Positions 1 to 7,287 of a stretch of 15,099 nt of DNA are shown one piece after another. Numbering within the stretch: position 1 is the stretch's first letter; every line of letters begins with the position of its first letter. The DNA comes from Undivivens sp041652635 (lineage in GTDB: Bacteria; Omnitrophota; Gorgyraeia; Gygaellales; Profunditerraquicolaceae), in assembly GCA_041652635.1 (NCBI GenBank), contig JBAZGW010000031.1:1-15099 (forward strand), given 5' to 3'. Below the pieces are notes generated by a model. The model was not told the origin of the DNA. It did not search any database and saw only the letters and a list, made by a program, of their open reading frames with translations. Both the position numbers and the translations under genes were made by a program.

Positions 1-2
1 TC

Positions 3-317
3 GCCGGACGAGTGCTCTTGATCGCCGGAGGCCGGGATAAGGGCTGTGATTATTCGGTGATAGCGGAGGCCGCCAGGCGTAAAGTGAAGAAAGCATTTCT
101 TATCGGAGAAGCTAAAGAAGCGATAAGGGGCTCTTTGGGAGGATGCGTTCAGGTGGAATACGCTTTGGATATGCCCGACGCGGTAAGAAAGGCGTTTCAG
201 TCCGCTTCATCCGGGGATTACGTGCTGCTTTCTCCGATGTGTTCCAGTTTCGATATGTTCACCAGTTATGAGGAACGAGGCAGGATCTTTAAAGCGGAAT
301 TTTCCGCGTTGGGATAA
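3..317 (+). CDS. murD: UDP-N-acetylmuramoyl-L-alanine--D-glutamate ligase, C-terminal part (5' end outside window)
   Basis: This is the 3' end of murD, the cytoplasmic ATP-dependent ligase that adds D-glutamate to UDP-MurNAc-L-Ala. The reading frame is open from base 3 with no start needed, so the gene enters from the left; the GTG at 12 is an internal valine. About 104 codons of the C-terminal Mur ligase domain are present. They include the strand-turn LLIAGGRDKG and the family signature LLSPMCSSFDMFTSYEERG, which sits at the end of MurD proteins just before the last helix (usual form LLSPACASFDMF..YEERG). The product ends normally at TAA. The ftsW start follows after 6 bases, matching the usual dcw order murD-ftsW-murG. 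Identity is firm; nothing can be said about the missing N-terminal and central ATP-binding domains. Confidence 0.93.
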   Translation, partial: AGRVLLIAGGRDKGCDYSVIAEAARRKVKKAFLIGEAKEAIRGSLGGCVQVEYALDMPDAVRKAFQSASSGDYVLLSPMCSSFDMFTSYEERGRIFKAEFSALG

Positions 318-323
318 GGACGA

Positions 324-1418
324 ATGGTAAGGAACATCAGGATAAATCTTTTTGCGGTTACCGTCGCGTTGATATGCGTCGGGATTATTATGATCTACAG
401 CGCTTCCAGTATTTACGCGCTGGACCGGTATAAGGACAGCTTTTTCTTTGTCAAAAGGCATCTTAGTTTTGTGTTGTTCGGGACGCTGCTGGCATTCCTG
501 GCTATGGTCATCGATTACCGCAAGTTCTCCCGCTATTCAAAACCGTTGCTTTTGATATCTCTGTTATTGTTATTGCTCGTTCTGGTCCCCGGCCTGGGCA
601 GGGAAGTTTCCGGCGCCCGCAGGTGGTTCCGTTTCAAACTCATCAGTTTCCAGCCTTCGGAGTTGGCTAATTTGGCCCTGATAGCTTATATAGCGGATTT
701 TATCTCGCGCAAAGATAATTTACTGCGTTCATTCTGGAAAGGTTTTTTCCCTCCTATGGCGGTGATGGGCTGCACGGTGGTATTGATATTGGCGCAGCCG
801 GACCTCGGCACCGTGGTCGCGTTGGCGGTCACCGTGGTCATTATGCTGTTTGTCGCCGGGATAAGGGTTTCTTATTTATTATCTTTATTGCTTATGTCCC
901 TGCCGGTGTTGTATCTGCTTGTTTTCAGCGTTCCCTACCGCAGGATGCGCATATTGGCGTTCCTTAATCCCTGGGCCGATCCCCGCGGCACCGGATTTCA
1001 GATCATACAATCGCAGGTCGCTTTGGGGTCCGGAGGATTTTTCGGGGTCGGGCTGGGGCATTCAAACCAGAAACTGTTTTATCTTCCCGCCGCGCATACC
1101 GATTTCATCTTCTCTATTATCGGGGAAGAACTGGGCCTTATAGGCACGGTAGGCGTTATCCTTCTGTTTATGGTCTTTATCCTTCAGGGCATAAAGATAA
1201 TCAAGAATTCCCCGGATAAATTCAGCTATTTTTTCAGCCTGGGATTGGTTTCGCTGCTTTGTATACGCGCTTTGATAAACATCGGGGTCTCTTGCGGGCT
1301 TCTGCCGACGAAAGGGTTGCCTTTGCCGTTCATAAGCTACGGAGGGTCCTCTTTGATCTTTGATATCGTGGCCGTCGGGATACTGATGAACATCGCCAGG
1401 ACCGGGGAATATCCATGA
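324..1418 (+). CDS. ftsW: SEDS-family septal peptidoglycan polymerase FtsW
   Basis: FtsW is the integral membrane glycosyltransferase that polymerises lipid II at the septum together with a class B PBP. The 364-residue product is very hydrophobic, with about ten membrane segments. It carries SEDS signatures: the QPSELANLALI segment (about 110-120), the QPDLGT loop (about 158-163), the large extracytoplasmic loop with FYLPAAHTDFIFSIIGEELG, whose Asp260 matches the catalytic Asp of SEDS enzymes, and the C-terminal LPLPFISYGGSSLIFD. The paralogue RodA shares these motifs; position between murD and murG favours FtsW. AAGGA lies just upstream of the ATG with a short spacing. The stop overlaps the murG start as ATGA, suggesting translational coupling. 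Length is normal for the family; there is no long cytoplasmic extension at either end. Confidence 0.95.
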   Translation: MVRNIRINLFAVTVALICVGIIMIYSASSIYALDRYKDSFFFVKRHLSFVLFGTLLAFLAMVIDYRKFSRYSKPLLLISLLLLLLVLVPGLGREVSGARRWFRFKLISFQPSELANLALIAYIADFISRKDNLLRSFWKGFFPPMAVMGCTVVLILAQPDLGTVVALAVTVVIMLFVAGIRVSYLLSLLLMSLPVLYLLVFSVPYRRMRILAFLNPWADPRGTGFQIIQSQVALGSGGFFGVGLGHSNQKLFYLPAAHTDFIFSIIGEELGLIGTVGVILLFMVFILQGIKIIKNSPDKFSYFFSLGLVSLLCIRALINIGVSCGLLPTKGLPLPFISYGGSSLIFDIVAVGILMNIARTGEYP

Positions 1419-2521
1419 GGAGATGCGGGCGGCCGGGGCGCGTGGTCATCGTTACCGGCAGGAGCGGCGGCCATATTTTCCCGGCGGTGAGCGCGATGGA
1501 ACGGATATGTTCCGAGATCGGGGCAAAGGAAGTAATGTTTGTTCTTCCTGATCGCGCCGTGCTTCCCTCGGAAGGAAAGTTTTGCTCCGGCCGGCGCAGT
1601 GTTACTCTGCCTTATCCGCCGCCGGAGCTGCGGAAGGCGCTGGGCAGGTTCGCTACCTTATTGTATCTGCCGTTGATCACCTTTAAAAGCCTGTTTATCC
1701 TGTTGTGTTTCCGTCCCGCGGCCGTGGCGGGGTTCGGCAGTATCTGTTCAGTGCCGATGGTGTTTTTTGCCCATTTATTCGGGATCAGGACGCTCATTCA
1801 TGAACAGAATGTTATCCCGGGTAAAGCGACTTTGTTCCTGTCCAGGTTCGCCGATAAGGTCGCCGTGTCGTTCGGCGGGACAAAGGAATATCTGGGCGCC
1901 GCAAGCGGCAGGGCGGTGTTGACGGGAAATCCTTTGCGCGGCGGATTGCGCAAGGTGGATAAAAAAGAAGCGCGGGATTTCTTCGGGTTAAGCGCGGAAA
2001 AATTCACGGTGCTGGTCACCGGCGGCAGCCAGGGGAGTTCCCGGATCAATGATTCCTTCGTGGGCGCGGTAAAGCTTTTGAAGGAGCCGGGAGAACTGCA
2101 GGTCGTGCATTTAACGGGGAGCGGTGATTTCGCGCGGGTTAAAGAGTCTTACCGCGGATGCGGGGCGGAGGCGCGGGTATTTGAGTTTCTTTCTTCGATG
2201 GAATACGCTTACAGCGCCGCGGACCTGATAATTTCGCGCGCCGGGGCCATAACCGTCAGCGAGATAGTTTACTATGGCCTCCCGGCGATAATTATCCCTT
2301 ATCCTTTCGCGGGCAGGCATCAGGACGCCAATGCCGGAGTGCTTCAACAGTCCGGGGCCGCGATCGTGATCGATGACCGCCTGGTTTCCGCGGAACTGCT
2401 GCGCGCGGAGCTGGAACGCGCCGTTGTTTCCGGGCCGCGGACGGCCGCGTATACCGCGGTTGCCGGTAACGAGGCGTGCAGGCTGGTGGCCGAAGAAATA
2501 ATTGATTTGACATGCCATTAA
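1415..2521 (+). CDS. murG: UDP-GlcNAc:lipid I N-acetylglucosaminyltransferase MurG
   Basis: MurG is a peripheral membrane GT-B glycosyltransferase that moves GlcNAc onto lipid I to make lipid II. The 368-residue product has both halves of the fold. The N-terminal acceptor domain starts with a glycine loop GRSGGHIFPA (15-24) and contains the HEQN motif. The C-terminal donor domain has LVTGGSQGSSRIND, then AADLIISRAGAITVSEI and PYPFAGRHQDANA, which bind UDP-GlcNAc in known MurG proteins. The first loop differs from the usual GGTGGH: Arg16 replaces the second Gly and Ser17 replaces Thr, while the catalytic-region His20 is kept. The start is coupled to ftsW by ATGA, and the protein begins with an Arg-rich stretch before the first strand. 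The stop TAA overlaps the start region of the next gene. Confidence 0.95.
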   Translation: MRRCGRPGRVVIVTGRSGGHIFPAVSAMERICSEIGAKEVMFVLPDRAVLPSEGKFCSGRRSVTLPYPPPELRKALGRFATLLYLPLITFKSLFILLCFRPAAVAGFGSICSVPMVFFAHLFGIRTLIHEQNVIPGKATLFLSRFADKVAVSFGGTKEYLGAASGRAVLTGNPLRGGLRKVDKKEARDFFGLSAEKFTVLVTGGSQGSSRINDSFVGAVKLLKEPGELQVVHLTGSGDFARVKESYRGCGAEARVFEFLSSMEYAYSAADLIISRAGAITVSEIVYYGLPAIIIPYPFAGRHQDANAGVLQQSGAAIVIDDRLVSAELLRAELERAVVSGPRTAAYTAVAGNEACRLVAEEIIDLTCH

Positions 2522-2537
2522 TGAAAGAGTATATATT
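2507..2537 (+). promoter_or_regulatory. Possible internal sigma70-type promoter at the metallopeptidase start
   Basis: A perfect TTGACA (2507-2512) is followed after 17 bases by TATATA (2530-2535), or after 19 bases by TATATT (2532-2537), within an AT-rich patch that stands out from the GC-rich surroundings. Transcription would begin inside the signal peptide codons of the metallopeptidase, so it would serve murC-murB-ddl-ftsQ-ftsA rather than the peptidase itself. Chance occurrence is quite possible because the patch also encodes a hydrophobic signal peptide. Confidence 0.3.
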
Positions 2538-3300
2538 AATTTCATCGATATTGCTGGCGTTCGCCTGTCCGGCGCGCGCCGCGGAAGAGAAATGGCTGAA
2601 TGCGGGCAGCCGCCATTTCCTGGTTTATTACCGGCAGGCCCCGGAAGGTCTGCTGGAACGCGTCCTCCGTCAGTCGGAGGAATATTACACGCGGATAACC
2701 GAGGAGTTGGGGTTCACCCGGTATAGTTTCTGGCTGGGGGATAACAGGGCCAGGATCTATATTTTCGACAGCGCGGAAGAATACAGGAAAAACAGCGGCC
2801 AGCCCGCCTGGTCGTGCGGGTGCGTGTTCATTCCGGATAAGAAGATCTGTTCGTTCTCCCAGGGCTGGGACGATTTTTCCTCGGTATTATCGCATGAAAT
2901 AGGGCATATAATTATTCACGAATGCCTTGGCATGGAGAAAGAAAGCCTGCCGTTGTGGCTGGATGAAGGCGTGGCATGCTACGCCGAGAATCCCGCTAAA
3001 TGCCGCGCGGCGGCGGCTTTTATAAAGGCCTCGTGCCGCAGGGGCAATTTTATCGATTTTGGCCGATTGGCTGTTTTTATACCGGCAGCCGCGAGCGACG
3101 AGTCTGTCCGGCTTTTTTACGCCGAGTCCTCAAGTATAGTAGGGTATTTGTTCGAAGAATTCGGTAAGGATAATTTCGTGTATTTTTGCGAAGAGTTCAA
3201 ACGCAGCCGGGATTTGAACAGGGCTTTGCGCAGCGCGTACGGGTTCGCGGACCTCGAAGAACTGGATAAGGGCTGGCGGCGCTACCTGGATATATTATGA
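2512..3300 (+). CDS. Exported zinc metallopeptidase, peptidase MA-like (HEXXH), in the mur operon
   Basis: A 262-residue secreted protein not normally found in dcw clusters. Residues 5-23 form a signal peptide with a hydrophobic core and a likely signal peptidase I site ARA|A after residue 23; the nearby Cys19 does not fit a lipobox well. The zinc site is HEIGH (128-132), and the downstream LPLWLDEGVACYAE supplies the probable third ligand Glu152, the arrangement of peptidase MA-like gluzincins. The C-terminal part (203-259: YAESSSIVGYLFEEFGKD, then a W..YL end) also fits that family. The mature protein has eight cysteines, so disulfides are possible. Two ATGs compete: 2512, and 2521 (codon 4), which gives a TAATG overlap with the murG stop; neither has a strong ribosome site. 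The stop overlaps murC by ATGA. The substrate is unknown; an envelope role is inferred only from export and location. Confidence 0.85.
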   Translation: MPLMKEYILISSILLAFACPARAAEEKWLNAGSRHFLVYYRQAPEGLLERVLRQSEEYYTRITEELGFTRYSFWLGDNRARIYIFDSAEEYRKNSGQPAWSCGCVFIPDKKICSFSQGWDDFSSVLSHEIGHIIIHECLGMEKESLPLWLDEGVACYAENPAKCRAAAAFIKASCRRGNFIDFGRLAVFIPAAASDESVRLFYAESSSIVGYLFEEFGKDNFVYFCEEFKRSRDLNRALRSAYGFADLEELDKGWRRYLDIL

Positions 3301-4676
3301 ACGATAGGCATATACATTTCGTGGGAATAGGCGGCATAGGGATGAGCGGTATCGCGCGCCTCTTTTTGCGCCGCGGAGTGAAAGTCAGCGGTTCGGATAT
3401 TAAAGAAAGCGGGATCATTTCCGAACTGCGGCAGTGCGGGGCGGAAGTTTTCTTGGGGCATTCAGCGGAGAATCTGCGCGGCGCCGACGTTATCGTTTAT
3501 ACTTCCGCGGTTAACGGCGAGAATCCGGAAATAACCGAGGCGAGGAAAAGAGGCATCCCGCTTTTGAAACGCGCCGAGGCGCTCGCGGAACTTATGGCCG
3601 GCAGATCGGTGATCGCCGTCACCGGCAGCCACGGCAAGACCACCAGCACTTCGCTGGCATCCTGCTTATTGTTGGAAGCCGGGCTTTCCCCGGTGGTTTC
3701 GGTGGGCGGTATCCTGCGCAATATCAATACCAATGCCTGTGACGGGGACGGCAAATTCTTCGTCGCGGAGGCGGACGAGTCCGACGGTTCGTTCCTCTAT
3801 TACAGGCCTAAATATTCCATTATCACTAACATAGACCGCGAACATCTCGATTATTATAAGGATTTTTCCCGGGTGCTGGAGAGTTACGGGCGTTTTATAT
3901 CGCAGACCGATAAAGACGGCTGCGTTTTCGGGTTCGCCGGAGATGCCCACGTCGCGGAATTATTGCGTGGATACGGCGGAAGAAAGGTCCTTTTCGGGTT
4001 CTCGCCGGAGAATGATATCTACCCGGAAAATGTCCGTTTGGACGGGTTATCCTCCACTTTTGAATGCCGTTTCCGGGGCCGGGACGCGGGGAACTTCCGC
4101 CTTCCCCTGGGTGGTATGCATAACGTAGGCAACGCGCTGGCCGTGATCGCCCTGGGGTTTGAACTTGGTATCGGCAGGGATGTGATCTGCCGGGCGTTAA
4201 GCGGATACCAGGGGGCCAAACGCAGGCTGGAAATAAAATTCCAGGACGGCGAACATATCTTGATAGACGATTACGCGCATCATCCGACGGAGATCAAGGC
4301 CACTTTATCGGCCGTCAGGCAGCTTAAACGCCGGCGGGTGGTGGCCGTGTTCCAGCCGCACCGTTATACCCGCACCAGCCTTTTGTCGGAGGAATTCTGC
4401 GGATGCTTCGGCGATGCCGATTACATTATCCTTACCGATATATATTCCGCCGGGGAGGATCCCATAGCGGGAGTAAGCGGCGAGGGGTTGTGCCGGATGG
4501 TTTCTTCGGCTAATCCCGGGAAAAAAGTGGTATTTATACCTAAAGAGGAAATAGCCGACCGGATATCCGCTTTACTGCTGCCGGGGGATTGCGTGATCAC
4601 TCTCGGCGCCGGCGATATTTCCAGGATCTGCGATGAATTGTCCGAAAGGTTTCAGGGGGCATATCAGGGAAAATGA
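3297..4676 (+). CDS. murC: UDP-N-acetylmuramate--L-alanine ligase MurC
   Basis: MurC is the cytoplasmic ATP-dependent ligase that attaches L-alanine to UDP-MurNAc. The 459-residue product has the three Mur ligase domains. The N-terminal Rossmann domain starts HFVGIGGIGMSGIARLF (7-23). The central domain has the P-loop TGSHGKTT (109-116), the AEADESDGSF acidic motif (158-166) and TNIDREHLDYY. The C-terminal domain begins near IDDYAHHPTEIKATL and continues with VFQPHRYTRTSLL, both typical of MurC. Length is normal. The start overlaps the metallopeptidase stop by ATGA. The 3' end overlaps murB by 44 bases in another frame, long for neighbouring genes, so the MurC tail and the MurB N-terminus are encoded by the same DNA. 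Confidence 0.97.
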   Translation: MNDRHIHFVGIGGIGMSGIARLFLRRGVKVSGSDIKESGIISELRQCGAEVFLGHSAENLRGADVIVYTSAVNGENPEITEARKRGIPLLKRAEALAELMAGRSVIAVTGSHGKTTSTSLASCLLLEAGLSPVVSVGGILRNINTNACDGDGKFFVAEADESDGSFLYYRPKYSIITNIDREHLDYYKDFSRVLESYGRFISQTDKDGCVFGFAGDAHVAELLRGYGGRKVLFGFSPENDIYPENVRLDGLSSTFECRFRGRDAGNFRLPLGGMHNVGNALAVIALGFELGIGRDVICRALSGYQGAKRRLEIKFQDGEHILIDDYAHHPTEIKATLSAVRQLKRRRVVAVFQPHRYTRTSLLSEEFCGCFGDADYIILTDIYSAGEDPIAGVSGEGLCRMVSSANPGKKVVFIPKEEIADRISALLLPGDCVITLGAGDISRICDELSERFQGAYQGK

Positions 4677-5523
4677 ACCGCTTGCCGGGTTGACATCCTG
4701 GAAGATCGGCGGCCCGGCGAAGTTTATCATCGAGCCGGATTCCGAAAAGGATCTTTCTTTGATGTTGGCGTATCTTGAACGAGAAGGCGCTCCTTTCCTG
4801 GTATTGGGTGGCGGAAGTAATCTGCTGGTCGACGACTCCGGAGTGGGCGCGGCCGTGTTACGACTGTGTTCGCCGGAGTTCAGAGGTTCTGTTTTCCGCG
4901 GCTGCCTGGCGGAGGCGGGGGCCGGCGTGCCTTTGAGGAAATTTGTCGCTTCGGCGATGGAAGCCGGGCTGTGCGGTTTTGAATTTCTCGCGGGTATTCC
5001 CGGGACGATCGGCGGCGCGGTAATGATGAATGCCGGCAAAGGAAGGGAAGGCGGCGCGATCGCCGATATAGTCGAGTGCGTTACGGTCGTGGACTATTCA
5101 GGCCGCAGGAGCGAACTGCCGCGCCGGTCGATAAATTTTTCTTATCGCGAGAGCGGGCTGGGCGATTTTATCATTACTTCAGTGAAGTTCAAGCTTGGCG
5201 CGGCCGCGGACAGTTCGGCCGTGAAAAAGCGGATAAAGGAATACGCCGTTTACAGGGTATCGACCCAGGATCTTACCCGTCCTTCCGCCGGATGCGTTTT
5301 TAGAAATCCTCCCGGAGATTCCGCGGGCAGGCTGATCGACGCCTGCGGGCTTAAAGGCCGGCGTTACGGAGGGGCGGCGTTCTCGGAGCGCCACGCGAAC
5401 TTTATTGTGAACCTCGGCGCGGCCGGTTCTTCCGATGTGAGGTCGTTGATGGAAAGCGCGGTTTCTTCGGTAAAAGAGCGTTTTTCCGTGACATTGGAAC
5501 CGGAAGTGAAATTATGGCGGTAA
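4633..5523 (+). CDS. murB: UDP-N-acetylenolpyruvoylglucosamine reductase MurB
   Basis: MurB is the FAD- and NADPH-dependent enzyme that reduces UDP-GlcNAc-enolpyruvate to UDP-MurNAc. The 296-residue product shows the FAD-binding TSWKIGGPAKF (21-31) and VLGGGSNLLV (57-66), the GFEFLAGIPGTIGGAVMMNAG core (115-135), FSYRESGL with Tyr171 and Arg172, and the C-terminal LEPEVKLW. It lacks the extra loop of the long E. coli-type enzyme and fits the shorter type II form. The proton-donor position, Ser in E. coli, is Cys221 in SAGCVFRNP, a substitution that occurs in the family. The ATG at 4633 lies inside murC and has AGGAT upstream at about 7 bases; the next in-frame TTG would remove part of the FAD domain, so the long start is preferred. 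Confidence 0.96.
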   Translation: MNCPKGFRGHIRENEPLAGLTSWKIGGPAKFIIEPDSEKDLSLMLAYLEREGAPFLVLGGGSNLLVDDSGVGAAVLRLCSPEFRGSVFRGCLAEAGAGVPLRKFVASAMEAGLCGFEFLAGIPGTIGGAVMMNAGKGREGGAIADIVECVTVVDYSGRRSELPRRSINFSYRESGLGDFIITSVKFKLGAAADSSAVKKRIKEYAVYRVSTQDLTRPSAGCVFRNPPGDSAGRLIDACGLKGRRYGGAAFSERHANFIVNLGAAGSSDVRSLMESAVSSVKERFSVTLEPEVKLWR

Positions 5524-6473
5524 ACGATATGAAAAAGGATTTTAACCCGGGTAAAATAGGGGTTTTGCTGGGAGGCCCTTCCAGCGAGAAAGAGATCTCT
5601 TTAAAATCAGGCAGGGCGGTTTGTTCCGGGCTTTCTTTCTTGGGGCTGGAAGCGCTGCCGGTGGAGGTCGCTACCGATAATGTCCCGGCTGCCGAACAAC
5701 TGCTCAGGGACAGCGGGATAGACTGCGCTTTCATAGCTTTGCACGGTTATTTCGGGGAGGACGGACAGATCCAGGAGATCTTGGAAAGAATAGGGTTGCC
5801 TTATACGGGTTCCGGGCCGGCAGCGAGCAGGCTTTGTATGGATAAGGCTGCATCCAGAGAGGTTTTTTTGAGGAACGGTTTTAACGTCGCCCGCGGGGTG
5901 GTCTTTAACAGGCGGGACGGTTTTGATCCCGCCGCGCTCGAGGAGCTGGCATTCCCTTTGGTGATCAAGCCGGCCTGCAACGGGTCCAGCATCGGCGTTT
6001 CTTTCGCCGATGACCGGCGGCAGGCGGAGGAAGCGGCGCGCGCCGCTTTTTTGCTGGACGATAAAGTGATCGCCGAGGAATTCGTCGGCGGCAAAGAACT
6101 GACCGTGGGCATATTGGCCGGGCGGGCCCTGCCGGTGATCGGCATAGTGCCTCAGAAAAGGTTTTTTGATTACGAAGCCAAATATAATAAAGGGATAACC
6201 GAGTATGAGATCCCGGCGGTGATCGACCGTGTATCCGCCGAGGTGGCGCAGGCCGCGGCGCTTAAAGCGCATAACGCTTTGGGATGTAACGGCTATTCCA
6301 GGGTGGATATTATCCTGTCCGATAGAGGGCCGGTCATCCTGGAGATAAATTCCATCCCGGGCATGACCGAGACCAGCCTTTTGCCCAAAGCGGCCGCTAT
6401 CGAGGGAATGGATTTTCCGCATTTATGTCTGCGGCTTCTGGAACTGGCTTATGAAAAAGAACAAAGGGGTTAA
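5514..6473 (+). CDS. ddl: D-alanine--D-alanine ligase
   Basis: Ddl is an ATP-grasp enzyme that makes the D-Ala-D-Ala dipeptide used by MurF. The 319-residue product has KIGVLLGGPSSEKEISL (14-30), LHGYFGEDGQIQ, the ATP-binding PLVIKPACNGSSIGV (148-162), the omega loop DYEAKYNKGITEY (219-231) and the metal-binding ILEINSIPGMTETSLLP (275-291). Tyr224 in EAKY is the residue found in D-Ala-D-Ala ligases; D-lactate-forming ligases usually have Phe or another loop, so a normal D-Ala-D-Ala terminus is expected. The ATG at 5514 overlaps the end of murB by 10 bases and has GGAAG about 7 bases upstream; a second in-frame ATG at 5529 is an alternative start. MurF, its partner, is probably upstream of the window. 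Confidence 0.96.
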   Translation: MAVNDMKKDFNPGKIGVLLGGPSSEKEISLKSGRAVCSGLSFLGLEALPVEVATDNVPAAEQLLRDSGIDCAFIALHGYFGEDGQIQEILERIGLPYTGSGPAASRLCMDKAASREVFLRNGFNVARGVVFNRRDGFDPAALEELAFPLVIKPACNGSSIGVSFADDRRQAEEAARAAFLLDDKVIAEEFVGGKELTVGILAGRALPVIGIVPQKRFFDYEAKYNKGITEYEIPAVIDRVSAEVAQAAALKAHNALGCNGYSRVDIILSDRGPVILEINSIPGMTETSLLPKAAAIEGMDFPHLCLRLLELAYEKEQRG

Positions 6474-7251
6474 TTCTCCGGTAAAAAAAAGCCGTCTTAA
6501 CCGCGGCCCTTGGTTGTATAAACTTCCGGTGTTTATCTTTTTACTCACCGGGTGTTTTTACGCGGTTTTCGCTCTCGGGAAGACAGGGTTTTTCACTGTG
6601 CGCGAGATCAAGGTCAAGGATAACCGGCAGATAGAACTGCCGGGTTTGGCCGGGCGTAATATTTTCTGCGTTGACCTGCGGCGGCTGGCGTTGTCGGCTA
6701 TGCGCAGGTATCCGCAATACTGCAGGATACGTATTTACAGGGTTTTGCCGGACCGCGTATACGTGGATTTTAACGAACGCAGGCCGCTGGCCAGTATTCG
6801 GTCCGAACATCCTATGCTGGTGGATGAATTCGGATTCTTGTTTTCTCCGCCGGACGGCGAGCAAGAGGGGGCGGCAAAGGGCTTGCCGGTAATAGAAGGG
6901 TTGGGCAATAAACTGCGTTTTACCTCCGGCGGAAAGAGGCAGTCATTGGCGCAGCTGCAGCTGGCCCTGGCGGTGATCAAGGGGTTTGAGGCATATCCGG
7001 CTTTCGGCGGATTCCGCATTAAGAGCGTGGAGATCGACGGCGCCGGCGCGGTCGCGGATATCGTCCAAAAAGAAGACGCCGAAGAAGGCGCGATCCAGGT
7101 AAAGTTCGGCTCTGAGAGGATCAGCGAGAAGATGAATGTATTGGCCACTATCTTCGGCCATTATTCCGGAGAATTCCGGACTATAAGTTATATCGATCTG
7201 CGGTTTAGGGAACCGGTGATAAAATACCGCGAAGAAAAAACGAAGTCTTGA
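6451..7251 (+). CDS. ftsQ: Cell division protein FtsQ/DivIB (POTRA domain)
   Basis: FtsQ is a single-pass membrane protein that links cytoplasmic and periplasmic divisome parts through FtsB and FtsL. The 266-residue product has a basic cytoplasmic N-terminus (about 1-22, many Lys and Arg), one membrane helix (about 24-42), and then a POTRA domain starting FFTVREIKVKDN (47-58) and running through YRVLPDRVYVDFNERRPLASI, a typical FtsQ beta signature. The following VDEFGFLFSP matches the start of the FtsQ beta domain. Sequence conservation is low, as usual for this family, and position between ddl and ftsA supports the call. The start overlaps ddl by 23 bases; the ribosome site is weak, which suits coupling to ddl translation. 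Confidence 0.9.
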   Translation: MKKNKGVNSPVKKSRLNRGPWLYKLPVFIFLLTGCFYAVFALGKTGFFTVREIKVKDNRQIELPGLAGRNIFCVDLRRLALSAMRRYPQYCRIRIYRVLPDRVYVDFNERRPLASIRSEHPMLVDEFGFLFSPPDGEQEGAAKGLPVIEGLGNKLRFTSGGKRQSLAQLQLALAVIKGFEAYPAFGGFRIKSVEIDGAGAVADIVQKEDAEEGAIQVKFGSERISEKMNVLATIFGHYSGEFRTISYIDLRFREPVIKYREEKTKS

Positions 7252-7269
7252 CGTCCGGGCGAAAGGACG
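7252..7269 (+). other. Small hairpin in the ftsQ-ftsA spacer
   Basis: CGTCC (7252-7256) and GGACG (7265-7269) can pair around an 8-base loop directly after the ftsQ stop. No T-run follows, so it is not a terminator. It precedes the ftsA ribosome site (AAGG at 7278-7281) and could influence ftsA translation, but the stem is only 5 base pairs. Confidence 0.25.
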
Positions 7270-7287
7270 GGGGAGAGAAGGCTGAGA

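Noticed and set aside
2569..2583. Lipoprotein box in the metallopeptidase signal peptide
   Set aside because: Cys19 is preceded by AFA, with Phe at -2 and no Leu at -3, and a clean ARA|A signal peptidase I site follows; a soluble periplasmic protein is more likely.
5607..6422. Long open frame on the minus strand (271 codons) opposite ddl
   Set aside because: It lies entirely opposite a well-conserved gene, shows no family motif, and has a biased composition expected of an antisense shadow at this GC content.
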